Assembly: GCA_963724665.1 (NCBI GenBank)
Contig: CAVRVH010000007.1
Span: forward strand, 806,001-870,000
Source: DASUPK01 sp963724665
Lineage (GTDB): Bacteria; Actinomycetota; Thermoleophilia; Solirubrobacterales; 70-9
Reading direction: 5' to 3'
DNA length: 64,000 bases
Part shown: in pieces, positions 7,973 to 16,104 of the stretch
Layout: each line of letters opens with the position of its first letter
How positions within the stretch are numbered: position 1 is the first letter of the stretch
The notes under the pieces: model-generated
Database searches by the model: none
Told to the model about the DNA's origin: nothing
Seen by the model: only the letters and a program-made list of their open reading frames with translations
Translations under genes and position numbers: made by a program

Positions 7973-9259
7973 TCATCCCGGGTCCAGCTCGAACTCGAGA
8001 TCGCCGACGACCACCTCGTCGCCGGACTCGAAGCCGGCTCGCTGCAGGGCAGCGATCACGCCGATCTCGCGCAGCCTCTTCTCCAGATAGTCGAGCGCCT
8101 CGGGGTTCTCGAGGTCATGTCGGGCGATCAGCAGCTCGATGCCGCGGCCGGTGATGCGGAACCGGCCGTCGCCCTCAGGGACCACGTCGAAGCCCTCCTC
8201 ATCCCCGGGACGGTAGACGCGATGCTCCGCCTCGAACTCGCCGTCGCCCGCCGCGACGGGAGCCGCCTCGGCGGGGAGCGCGGCGAAGATCGCATGGGTC
8301 AGCAGGTCGATGCCTGCGCCGGTCGCTGAAGAGATTCCGAGGACATCGACTGCGTGCGACCCATGGCGCTCGCGCCATGCGCCGACCGCACCCTGGGCCT
8401 CGTCCTCCGGAATCAAGTCGATCTTCGACAGCGCGATGATCTCCGGCAGAGCGTCGAGCCCCGCGCCGTACCCGGCCAGCTCCCCGCGGACCGTTACGTA
8501 GCTCGACTCGGGATCTCCCTCGGACGGCGCCACCTCGACCAGATGGATGAGCAACCGGCAGCGCTCGAGATGAGCGAGGAACTCGTGGCCGAGGCCGGCG
8601 CCCTCGGCGGCACCCTCGATCAGGCCCGGGATGTCGGCGAGCACCAGCTGGCGGTCCTCCAGCTCGATCGTGCCCAGATTGGGCTCGAGGGTGGTGAACG
8701 GGTAGCCGGCGACCTTCGGATCGGCCCTCGTCAATCGCGCGAGCAGTGACGACTTCCCGGCGTTGGGCAGCCCGACCAGCCCGACGTCGGCGAGCAGCTT
8801 CAGATGCAGCGCGATCTCGCCGGACTCGCCCTCCAGCCCCCGCTCGGCGAAACGCGGTGCCTGGCGAGTCGAGGTCGCGAAGCGCTTGTTCCCGTGGCCG
8901 CCGGAGCCGCCGCGGGCGACGACCAGTCGCTGGCCGTCGGCGAGCAGCTCGGTCTCCGAGCCGTCAAGCCCGTGGACGACCGTTCCCGGCGCAACCGGGA
9001 TCACGCGGTCCTCCCCCTGCTCGCCGTGTTGGCGCTTGCCCTTCCCATGCTCGCCGCGGCCCGCGCGGAAGTGGCGGCTGCGCCCCAGCGAGGAGAGATC
9101 GCGGCGCTGGGCGTCGCAGACGAGCACGACGTCGCCGCCGCGGCCACCGTCGCCGCCGTCAGGCCCGCCGCGCGGCACATGCGCCTCGCGGCGAAAGCTG
9201 ACCACGCCATCGCCGCCGCGGCCGGCCTCCACGTGGATCTTCGCTCGATCGAAGAGCAC
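7973..9259 (-). CDS. obgE: Obg GTPase (ribosome assembly)
   Basis: The 428-residue protein has three recognisable parts. The glycine-rich Obg fold at residues 1-155 contains G-G-D-G-V-V-S-F-R-R-E and P-G-G-P-D-G-G-D-G-G. The GTPase domain has G-L-P-N-A-G-K-S-S (P-loop), Y-P-F-T-T-L-E-P-N (switch I) and D-I-P-G-L-I-E-G-A (Walker B and switch II). The C-terminal OCT domain ends after F-E-S-G-D-E-V-V-V-G. Obg acts in late 50S assembly and links growth to the stringent response. Obg normally follows rplU-rpmA; here a Vps62-like gene and a broken amidotransferase gene lie between them. Confidence 0.96.
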   Translation of the reverse strand: MLFDRAKIHVEAGRGGDGVVSFRREAHVPRGGPDGGDGGRGGDVVLVCDAQRRDLSSLGRSRHFRAGRGEHGKGKRQHGEQGEDRVIPVAPGTVVHGLDGSETELLADGQRLVVARGGSGGHGNKRFATSTRQAPRFAERGLEGESGEIALHLKLLADVGLVGLPNAGKSSLLARLTRADPKVAGYPFTTLEPNLGTIELEDRQLVLADIPGLIEGAAEGAGLGHEFLAHLERCRLLIHLVEVAPSEGDPESSYVTVRGELAGYGAGLDALPEIIALSKIDLIPEDEAQGAVGAWRERHGSHAVDVLGISSATGAGIDLLTHAIFAALPAEAAPVAAGDGEFEAEHRVYRPGDEEGFDVVPEGDGRFRITGRGIELLIARHDLENPEALDYLEKRLREIGVIAALQRAGFESGDEVVVGDLEFELDPG

Positions 9260-9299
9260 GCCGCGAAGGTAGCCGTCGGCGGCGAGCCCAGTGGGGCTC

Positions 9300-11267
9300 C
9301 TATCCCGTCTCCGTCGCCGGCCGTGGCCTCGAGTACCAGCGTCGCCTTGTCACACCGGCCGCCTCCTCGGCCTCCTCACGCGCACAGAGGTCCAGATAGA
9401 GCAGCGTCCGCCCCAGGGCGACGTACGGGATGACCAGCGCAAAGACGATCGATCCGATCAGATTGACCAGGACCGCCGAGAGGTTGAGGAAGATCAGGAA
9501 GAAGCCGAGGACAGGGCCAATGACGATTCCGATCAGCGCGAGTATCCCGACAACCACCACCGTGCGCCACCAGTGGCCGCGGACTCGTGCGTGGCTGCCG
9601 CGCAGCGACGCCCGGATCGAGCGATCCTCGAACAGGACCTCCTGCTGTACGAACTGCCAGGCGACGTAGAAGTAGGCGGCGAACGGGATTCCGATGACGG
9701 TGATGACCATCAGGGCCAGGAACACCTCGACCAGCAGCTGGGCACCAACCACACGCCAGAGTCGCGCCCCGATCGCCCTGTAGTCCTGGAGGACGCCTGA
9801 GTTCTTACCTTCCTCGCGCAGGCGAACGAAGGCGACGACCGCCCCGGAGACGAGGGCGAAACCGATCGGGTGAGCAATGACTCCGATCGAGCCGTTGAAC
9901 TCGAGCGTCAGTCCGAACGGATGGATCCGGATATCGCCGCTCCCGGTGAGCTGCGTGAAGACGTACTGGATTCCCTGGATGGCCGCAAGGATCAGGAAGC
10001 CACTCAGGGCGATCGCGAGCATGGTGCGCCAATGCCGGCCGTAGAGCTGCCGCGCCCCGCGGAGAAGCTGGCCCACGGTCCACTTATGTCGCAGGGTCGA
10101 GATGTCCACCGGGCGCCAGCGGGTGAACATCGGAGGCACGAAGATGAGGAGAAGCAGGGCAATGCCGAGGCCGATCGCCCCAAGCGTGGTCTTGGCCTCG
10201 AGGTTGATGAACCCCGAGATCCCCGCGATCGCGCCGCAGAAGGCCGTTGAGGCGGCAGGTCCCAGGATCGCTCCCCCCGGCAGCCTCGGGCTGTCCTGTC
10301 GGATCCCGTCCATCCAGGTGAACGGCTGCAGCCACTGCCTCTTGGTCGTAGGCCCCTGAGGGCCGTTGTTGAAGCCCTTCTCGCGCTGACCCCAGTGCCC
10401 GAGAAAGCCGAGCCACTGGAACTCGCTGCCGGGCGCGGCGGCCGTGGGCACGATGATCGGCGCCGGGTCCGACTGGACCACCGGCTTCGAGGTGTTGTCG
10501 CACCCCACCCCCGACCCGTGCGATCCGTTCTGGATGTAGATCGCATCGTCGAAGAAGGTGGCGTGCGACCCAGCCGCCGGATAGACGATCGGATGGGTCC
10601 CGTTCTTCTGGACCTTGGTGTCATCCCAGTTGGCGCGCTCTCCCCCGGCGTGTTGGAACAGCGCGATCTGGGACGGCCCGTCCTGCAGGGCCTGCGCCGC
10701 GCTGTCGGCGTCGAAGGCGATCTGCATGCCCTCCCAGTCGCCCTCGTGAACGTCGTTGAACTGATTGAAGTAGTAGAAGAAGAAGTACTGGACGACGAAC
10801 CCGGAGTGGCCCGGCTCCGTGGCGATGTGGGCGTAGGTGAGCGCGGGCGCCTTGCCGTCGGCCCTGAGCCTTGCGAAGTCCGTGGGGTAGGAGCCCTGGC
10901 GGGGGCAGTGGACGTCGAGGGGGTCGCCTGGAAGGTCCAGGTAGTAGGTGTCATCCAGGCGGGCGATGTCGGCCGCTGTGGGGCCCTTCTTGATCGTCAC
11001 GTCCTTGCCGTTGACGTAATGGACGAGCTTCACCTGCGGGTTCCCCAGCACCGTGTTGTTCACCGTGGTCGGCGGGTTGTACTGCTCCTCCGTGGTGTTG
11101 CAATTCCGCTTGTCCGTCTGCTCCCGGAGCATCAACTCCGGGGAGTACGTCGAAACGAGCTGGCGCTGCTCCGGGGACGTGTCGGCACCGGCACTTGCCG
11201 TGATCGAGAGCCAGGCGGACGCGGTGAGGATGAGGAGCGCCGCCAACCATCCGGGTCGGCGCATCAC
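9300..11267 (-). CDS. Secreted Vps62-like domain fused to a multi-pass membrane domain
   Basis: The 655-residue protein has a signal peptide (1-28). An extracytoplasmic domain of about 300 residues carries the motif H-E-G-D-W-E-G at 174-180 and later Y-P-A-A-G-S-H-A-T-F-F. Together these resemble the Vps62/DUF946 family. The C-terminal half has about six hydrophobic segments. One stretch, R-S-I-R-A-S-L-R-G-S-H-A-R-V-R-G-H-W-W-R, is of the kind seen in DUF4013-type membrane proteins. The biochemical role of the Vps62 domain is unknown to me. A second Vps62-like protein with a different partner domain lies at 56.5 kb. The gene is 40 bases upstream of... the obgE stop side order is broken here: it precedes obgE in transcription. 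Confidence 0.7.
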   Translation of the reverse strand: MMRRPGWLAALLILTASAWLSITASAGADTSPEQRQLVSTYSPELMLREQTDKRNCNTTEEQYNPPTTVNNTVLGNPQVKLVHYVNGKDVTIKKGPTAADIARLDDTYYLDLPGDPLDVHCPRQGSYPTDFARLRADGKAPALTYAHIATEPGHSGFVVQYFFFYYFNQFNDVHEGDWEGMQIAFDADSAAQALQDGPSQIALFQHAGGERANWDDTKVQKNGTHPIVYPAAGSHATFFDDAIYIQNGSHGSGVGCDNTSKPVVQSDPAPIIVPTAAAPGSEFQWLGFLGHWGQREKGFNNGPQGPTTKRQWLQPFTWMDGIRQDSPRLPGGAILGPAASTAFCGAIAGISGFINLEAKTTLGAIGLGIALLLLIFVPPMFTRWRPVDISTLRHKWTVGQLLRGARQLYGRHWRTMLAIALSGFLILAAIQGIQYVFTQLTGSGDIRIHPFGLTLEFNGSIGVIAHPIGFALVSGAVVAFVRLREEGKNSGVLQDYRAIGARLWRVVGAQLLVEVFLALMVITVIGIPFAAYFYVAWQFVQQEVLFEDRSIRASLRGSHARVRGHWWRTVVVVGILALIGIVIGPVLGFFLIFLNLSAVLVNLIGSIVFALVIPYVALGRTLLYLDLCAREEAEEAAGVTRRRWYSRPRPATETG

Positions 11268-11316
11268 CGCGCCAACCTAACACGGGCCCACGCGTCAAAT
11301 CCAGGCGGGTTTCGGC

Positions 11317-12086
11317 CTATGCCGGGATCGGAACCCGGTCAATGCGAGCGGAGGCGTGGCGCGTCGCCGCCTTGACGAAGCTCCGGAACAACCGGCCGTT
11401 CTCGGGGGTGTCGCCCTCGGCGTGCCACTGCACCCCAATCACGAAGCCGCGGTTGATCGCCTCGATCCCCTCCACGACTCCGTCCGGCGACCAGGCCACC
11501 GCACGCAGCTCGCGGCCGAGCTCGTCGGCCGCCTGGTGGTGGTAGGAGGCACGTCGAGCTTCGTGGCGCCGAGCGCCTCCGCGAGCAGGCTGTCCGGCTC
11601 GATCTCCACAGAGTGGGCGACGTCGGGGCCATAGTCGCCGGGGCGGTGGTTCACCTCGCCCCCGGTCTCCGGCAGGTGCTGGAAGAGCGTTCCCCGCCTG
11701 GCCACGTTGAGCGCCTGCGCGCCGCGGCAGATCGCGAGGATCGGCAGCCCTCGCCGGTCGGCCGCACGGGCCAGCGCGATCTCGGCCAGGTCGAGCTCCC
11801 GCCAGGTCGGCCCGAGCGCCGGGTGGGCGTCCGCACCGTATGCGGAGGGATGGATGTCCGGCCCACCCGAAAGGCAGAGACCGCTGAGCAGCTCCACCAG
11901 CGGCGTCACCGCCTCCGGCCCGAGGGGCGGGATGGCGACCGGGATGCCACCCGCCCGCTCGATGGCCTTCAGGTACGTGAGGCCGAGGGCCATTTCCGCG
12001 CGGGGCGGCTCCCCTTCCGCCGCCCGGTGCACCTCCTCCGCAACGCGTACCTCCGACGTCGTCACTCCGATCAGAGGGGCCGCCAT
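11317..12086 (-). pseudogene. Class I glutamine amidotransferase, PuuD-like, frameshifted
   Basis: Two overlapping frames together make a full gamma-glutamyl-GABA hydrolase-type protein of about 256 residues. The upstream frame (from 12086) has L-S-G-G-P-D-I-H-P and L-A-I-C-R-G-A-Q-A-L-N with the nucleophile Cys. The downstream frame has S-Y-H-H-Q-A-A-D-E-L-G and G-V-Q-W-H-A-E-G with the catalytic His and Glu. The switch is near 11543-11552, after L-D-V, and needs a one-base change. The usual N-V-A-L-G-G-T-L reads N-V-A-R-R-G-T-L and W-H-P-E reads W-H-A-E, which suggests relaxed selection. A sequencing error is also possible. Confidence 0.75.
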
Positions 12087-12170
12087 GCGCTCAAGATACG
12101 GCCGCGGGCACCCCGCGACTACCTACCGGATGTCAAAAATCCCGGACAGCCGGTCCAGCGGGAGGTGTGA

Positions 12171-12425
12171 CTAGTCGCCGTCGACGACCGAGATCGTCCG
12201 GCCGCGGCGGCCGGTGCTGAACTGCACGACGCCGGGGCGGACCGCGAAGATCGAATGGTCACGCCCGATGCCGACGCCGTCTCCCGGGCGAAACCGGGTG
12301 CCACGCTGACGCACGATGATCTCGCCGCCGTTGACCGCCTGGCCGGCGAAGACCTTGACGCCGAGGTACTTCGGGTTGGAGTCGCGGCCGTTCCGGCTCG
12401 ATCCGAGTCCCTTCTTATGAGCCAT
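12171..12425 (-). CDS. rpmA: 50S ribosomal protein bL27
   Basis: The 84-residue protein starts MAHKKGLGSSRNGRDS, the usual L27 opening after any propeptide, and contains G-G-E-I-I-V-R-Q-R-G-T-R-F-R-P-G. L27 reaches the peptidyl transferase centre of the 50S subunit. The ATG lies inside the last 11 bases of rplU, so the two genes are translationally coupled. Confidence 0.97.
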   Translation of the reverse strand: MAHKKGLGSSRNGRDSNPKYLGVKVFAGQAVNGGEIIVRQRGTRFRPGDGVGIGRDHSIFAVRPGVVQFSTGRRGRTISVVDGD

Positions 12426-12825
12426 CTGCGGCTTCCTCCTTTGATCCTGCGGCGGTTTTTGTGGCCGCCGTTGATGCTGGGGTTTTTGTGGCCGCGGTTG
12501 ATGCTGGTTTCCTGGCGAGCATCTTGACGTCGGTGATCTCGAGGCGGGTGAGCTCGGAGCGGTGGCCGGCGCGCTTGCGGTAGCCCTTCTTCGCGCGGTA
12601 CTTGAAGACGCGGATCTTCGGCCCCCGCTCATGGCCGGCGACCTTGGCCTCGACCTTGACCTTCTCGAGGTCCTTGCCGAGCACCATCTCCTTGTCGCGG
12701 AAGGCGACCGGGCGGAGGTCGACCTTGTCGCCCTCCTTCGCGGTCAGGCGATCGACGAGAAGGGTCGAGCCCTTCTCGACGCGGTACTGCTTGCCGCCTG
12801 TCTCGATCACTGCGTAGCTGGCCAT
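12415..12825 (-). CDS. rplU: 50S ribosomal protein bL21 with extended C-terminus
   Basis: The 136-residue protein opens M-A-S-Y-A-V-I-E-T-G-G-K-Q-Y-R-V, the L21 signature, and keeps the F-K-Y-R-A-K-K-G-Y-R-K-R-x-G-H-R core. Typical L21 is about 103 residues. Here a tail of about 30 residues follows. It is built from a twice-repeated nine-residue unit P-A-S-T-A-A-T-K-T and an acidic end. It starts 19 bases after rng stops, so rng, rplU and rpmA form one transcript. Confidence 0.96.
   Translation of the reverse strand: MASYAVIETGGKQYRVEKGSTLLVDRLTAKEGDKVDLRPVAFRDKEMVLGKDLEKVKVEAKVAGHERGPKIRVFKYRAKKGYRKRAGHRSELTRLEITDVKMLARKPASTAATKTPASTAATKTAAGSKEEAADGS
12454..12507. repeat. 27-bp direct tandem repeat, two copies, in the rplU tail
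   Basis: Two adjacent 27-base units (12454-12480 and 12481-12507) differ at one base only. Read on the minus strand they encode the repeated P-A-S-T-A-A-T-K-T in the tail of L21. The near-identity points to a recent slippage duplication that keeps the frame. Confidence 0.9.
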
Positions 12826-12844
12826 GAGCTTTCTCTGTAGTTGC

Positions 12845-14722
12845 CTAGTCCTTGCTGCCCGCGCGGGACCGTCGCCTTCCGCCCCTGCTTCCGCGACGTC
12901 CCCGCCCGCTGGAACCGCGAGATTCTAGCTTCTCGCCGCCATCTCCATTGGCGCCCGGCTGCACAACGTTCCCATCCGAATCCAGCAGGGCGGCGGTCGC
13001 GGCGGAGCGCCCGACGCTCTCGATCCGCACCATCCGCTGCTCTCCGACGTGAGGACCGGCGCCCGCGACGCTGACGATGTAGGAGTCGACCCGGGCCACG
13101 GCGTCGTCGACGTTGTACATGTGGGGCTCCTCGATCGAGACGAGGACCTCCTCGCCGACTTGGAACGGCAGCGCGCGCTGCTCGATCTCATCCCGGCCGC
13201 CGGTCTCACCGACGTGGAATGTGTCGAGCGGCAGCGCGTCGCCACCCTCGAAGTGGAAGCGCTTGCCGGTCTCCTCCTCGAGATCGGTGAGACCCGAATC
13301 CGCAGACAGCAGCTCCGCTGCCACCCGTGGGTTGACCCGGATCAGATAGGCCTCCGGCTTCGGCTGCTCTTCGACCAGCTCATGGAGCTTCCGGACGATT
13401 GAAATCGCCACGGTCTCCTCGGAGCTGACCACGCCCTCGCCGTCGCAGGTCGGGCAGCGCTTGGTGAGGATCTCGCGAACGCCGTCCGTGACGTTCTGGC
13501 GCGTCATCTCGACGAGGCCGAGCGGTGAGACCTCGACCACGTAGGTCTTGGTCCGGTCTTCGTCCAGCGCCGAACGCAGGGTCTTCAGGACCTGATCGCG
13601 GTTTCGTGCCCGCGCCATGTCGATGAAGTCGATGACGATGATCCCTCCGATGTCGCGCATCCGCAGTTGGCGCACGACCTCCTCGGCGGCCTCGACGTTC
13701 ACCTTCGTGATCGTGTCCTCGAGCCGGCCCTTGCCCTTGCCGGTGAAGCTGCCGGTGTTGATGTCGATCACCGTCAGCGCCTCGGCGTAGTCGATCATGA
13801 GGTAACCGCCCGAGGGGAGGTCGACGCGGCGCGAGAGCACCGAGTCGAACGCCTTCTCGACGTCCCATTTCTCGAGCAGCCCCGGCTTGCCCTTGTAGAG
13901 CTCGACTCGGTCGGCGAGCTCCGGCGCCGTCCGCTGCAGGAACTTGGTGACCCGATCGTGCTGCTTCGGGTCGTCGATGATCGCTCCCTCGAACTCCTCG
14001 ACCAGCACGTCGCGGACGACGCGGATCGAGAGGTCGGCCTCCTGGAAGACCATCTGGCCGACGTCGGACTTCTCGGCCCGCTCCTGCACGACCTCGTCGA
14101 GGCGGTGCAGGTAGGAGATCTCCCGGACGAAGTCCTCCTTCTTCGCGCCCTGCGCGGCGGTGCGGACGATCACGCCGCCCTTGCCGATATCGACCTTGTC
14201 GATCAGCTTGCGAAGACGGGTCCGCTCACCGTCGGGGAGGCGCTTGGAGACGCCGATCCCGCCGCCCTGCGGCATGTAGACCAGGTAGCGGCCGGCGATC
14301 GAGAGCTGCATCGAGAGCCTCGCGCCCTTCGTCTTCAGCGGGTCCTTGACGACCTGGACGATGATCTCCTGGCCGGGCTTGATGAGCTCGTCGATCCGGC
14401 GGCCACGGCCGCGACCCCGCTTGGGGACGGCCTTGCCGTCGGGCAGGACGATCTCGTCGACGTGGAGGAAGCCGTTTCGCTCCAGGCCGATGTCGACGAA
14501 CGCCGCCTCCATCCCGGGCAGGACGTTGTCGACCTTGCCCTTGTAGATGTTGCCGACGATCGAGCGGCGGCCGCGGCGCTCCACGTAGAGCTCGGCGACC
14601 TTCCATTCGTTGGTTGGGGCAGCCTTCTTGGGACGCTTGCCCTCAATGGGGCTGCCCTTCGCCTCGAGCACGGCGACGCGGGTCTCACCGCTATCGACGC
14701 TGACGAGGATGTTCTTCTTCAT
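12845..14722 (-). CDS. rng: Ribonuclease G/E family endoribonuclease
   Basis: The 625-residue protein starts MKKNILVSVDSGETRVA. An S1 RNA-binding domain (about residues 45-130) has G-N-I-Y-K-G-K-V-D-N-V-L-P-G-M-E-A-A-F-V-D-I-G. The catalytic DNase-I-like core has I-D-I-N-T-G-S-F-T and G-G-I-I-V-I-D-F-I-D-M, including the metal-binding Asp residues. A Zn-link C-P-T-C-D-G-E-G-V follows. The end is basic and low-complexity, rich in Gly, Arg and Ser. It cleaves single-stranded mRNA and rRNA precursors. An upstream in-frame start at 14788 adds 22 unconserved residues, so ATG 14722 with AAGGA ahead is preferred. Confidence 0.95.
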   Translation of the reverse strand: MKKNILVSVDSGETRVAVLEAKGSPIEGKRPKKAAPTNEWKVAELYVERRGRRSIVGNIYKGKVDNVLPGMEAAFVDIGLERNGFLHVDEIVLPDGKAVPKRGRGRGRRIDELIKPGQEIIVQVVKDPLKTKGARLSMQLSIAGRYLVYMPQGGGIGVSKRLPDGERTRLRKLIDKVDIGKGGVIVRTAAQGAKKEDFVREISYLHRLDEVVQERAEKSDVGQMVFQEADLSIRVVRDVLVEEFEGAIIDDPKQHDRVTKFLQRTAPELADRVELYKGKPGLLEKWDVEKAFDSVLSRRVDLPSGGYLMIDYAEALTVIDINTGSFTGKGKGRLEDTITKVNVEAAEEVVRQLRMRDIGGIIVIDFIDMARARNRDQVLKTLRSALDEDRTKTYVVEVSPLGLVEMTRQNVTDGVREILTKRCPTCDGEGVVSSEETVAISIVRKLHELVEEQPKPEAYLIRVNPRVAAELLSADSGLTDLEEETGKRFHFEGGDALPLDTFHVGETGGRDEIEQRALPFQVGEEVLVSIEEPHMYNVDDAVARVDSYIVSVAGAGPHVGEQRMVRIESVGRSAATAALLDSDGNVVQPGANGDGGEKLESRGSSGRGRRGSRGGRRRSRAGSKD

Positions 14723-14750
14723 GTGGTTCCTTTCCGGCCACCAAACGGGT

Positions 14751-14766
14751 TGCTCCTTGCGGAGCA
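14751..14766 (-). promoter_or_regulatory. GCAA-tetraloop hairpin in the rng 5' leader
   Basis: On the minus strand a 6-bp perfect stem (TGCTCC / GGAGCA) closes a GCAA loop, a stable GNRA tetraloop. It lies about 30 bases upstream of the rng start. The rng gene has a leader of about 130 bases, longer than most gaps here. In other bacteria RNase E controls its own mRNA through a leader hairpin. A similar role here is inference only. Confidence 0.4.
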
Positions 14767-14855
14767 CCCTCGCGCAACCACAGCCCACAGGTACGCGGGA
14801 CCGCTATTGGCGGATCCGTGCACAGAGGTGTTGGTGTGGGTGTGCTCTCGGTGGC

Positions 14856-16058
14856 TCAGCGCAACAGTGGGATTGGCGCCCTGCTGCGAGTGCCAGAGCT
14901 GATCCGCGCTTGTGCGTGGATGCTCTGCAGGAGCCCGATCGCCAGGAAAGTGGCGAGCACCGATGACCCTCCGTAAGACATGAGGGGCAGGGTGATGCCG
15001 GTTACCGGCATGACGCCGAGTGTCATGCCCACGTTGACCAGGATCTGGAACATGAGCATGGCGGCTATGCCGCCGGCGATCAGGGTCCCGTACAAGTTCT
15101 TGGAGAGCGTCGGAATGCGCAGCATTCTCCAGATAAGCAGGGCGTATAGGGACAGTACGAATGCGGCTCCCAGGAAGCCGAAGCGCTCCCCGATCACGGC
15201 GAACACGAAGTCCGTGTGCCGCTCGGGAAGGAAAAGGAGCTCGGTCTGCGTCGAATTGCTGCCGCGGCCGGTCTTTTCACCGGAACCGATGGCAGTGACG
15301 CTCTGATTGACCTGATAGCTCGCGTCGCTTGGGTCATTGCTGGGATGCAGGAATGCAGTGAGCCGGTCCTGCTGATACCCGTGTAGCGGGCTCGGCAGGC
15401 CGGTTGCCGGGGCGATGACGAGGACGAAGCTGACAGCGAGTGCCGCCACGCCACCGATGATCGCGAAGTGCTTCCACGGTATCCCGGCGAGGAAAAGAAT
15501 TGTCAGTGTGATGACCACCAGCACGATTCCCGTGCCGAGGTCGGGTTGCAGGAAGACGAGTCCGGCCGGGGCGAGGCCGAGCGCCAGTATGCGGAGGGTC
15601 TGGCGCGCGGGGGTGCCTCGGCGGGTGCGCTCGATCACGAACGCCGCGAGGGCGACGACGAGCAGCAGCTTGGCCAGCTCAGAGGGCTGGAAGCGGAAGT
15701 AGGGAAGCTCGATCCAGCGGCGAGAACCGCGCGCGGCCGCTCCGAAGAGCAGCACGAGGCAGATCGAGCCGATCATCAGCGAGTAGATGCCGACACGGAT
15801 CTCGCGGAAGCGCGAGTAATCGATCTTGGCTACGGCGAACATGAGGGCGATGCCGATCAGTGCGTAGATCCCCTGCCGCATGGCGAAGAAGAGCGGCTGG
15901 CCGGGCACGTCATTGGGCGTCGCGACCGCGAGGGTAAAGCAACTGAACGCGATCAGCGCAGCGGCGGCGCCGAACAGGATGCCGTCGAAGTAGGCGATGC
16001 CCAGCCGCTCGCCGATTCGCGAACGGGTCGGCCGCAGTGTGAGTGGTGCTGCCTCCAT
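14856..16058 (-). CDS. rodA: RodA/FtsW-family peptidoglycan polymerase, copy a
   Basis: The 400-residue SEDS protein has about ten transmembrane segments. It shows the family marks R-W-I-E-L-P-Y-F-R-F-Q-P-S-E-L-A-K-L, F-L-Q-P-D-L-G-T-G, L-P-E-R-H-T-D-F-V-F and P-L-M-S-Y-G-G-S-S. SEDS proteins polymerise lipid II glycan chains together with a class B penicillin-binding protein. It follows the PBP2-a gene by 46 bases. It is a close paralogue of copy b at 19.5-20.7 kb, and long stretches match at DNA level. Confidence 0.93.
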   Translation of the reverse strand: MEAAPLTLRPTRSRIGERLGIAYFDGILFGAAAALIAFSCFTLAVATPNDVPGQPLFFAMRQGIYALIGIALMFAVAKIDYSRFREIRVGIYSLMIGSICLVLLFGAAARGSRRWIELPYFRFQPSELAKLLLVVALAAFVIERTRRGTPARQTLRILALGLAPAGLVFLQPDLGTGIVLVVITLTILFLAGIPWKHFAIIGGVAALAVSFVLVIAPATGLPSPLHGYQQDRLTAFLHPSNDPSDASYQVNQSVTAIGSGEKTGRGSNSTQTELLFLPERHTDFVFAVIGERFGFLGAAFVLSLYALLIWRMLRIPTLSKNLYGTLIAGGIAAMLMFQILVNVGMTLGVMPVTGITLPLMSYGGSSVLATFLAIGLLQSIHAQARISSGTRSRAPIPLLR

Positions 16059-16104
16059 GGCTACTTACAGATGAGGGTAGAGGTCGGGTTGGATCGTGCC
16101 GTAA

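Noticed and set aside
11540..11555. Programmed frameshift in the amidotransferase gene
   Set aside because: No slippery heptamer of the X-XXY-YYZ type and no downstream structure could be seen; an error or decay is simpler.
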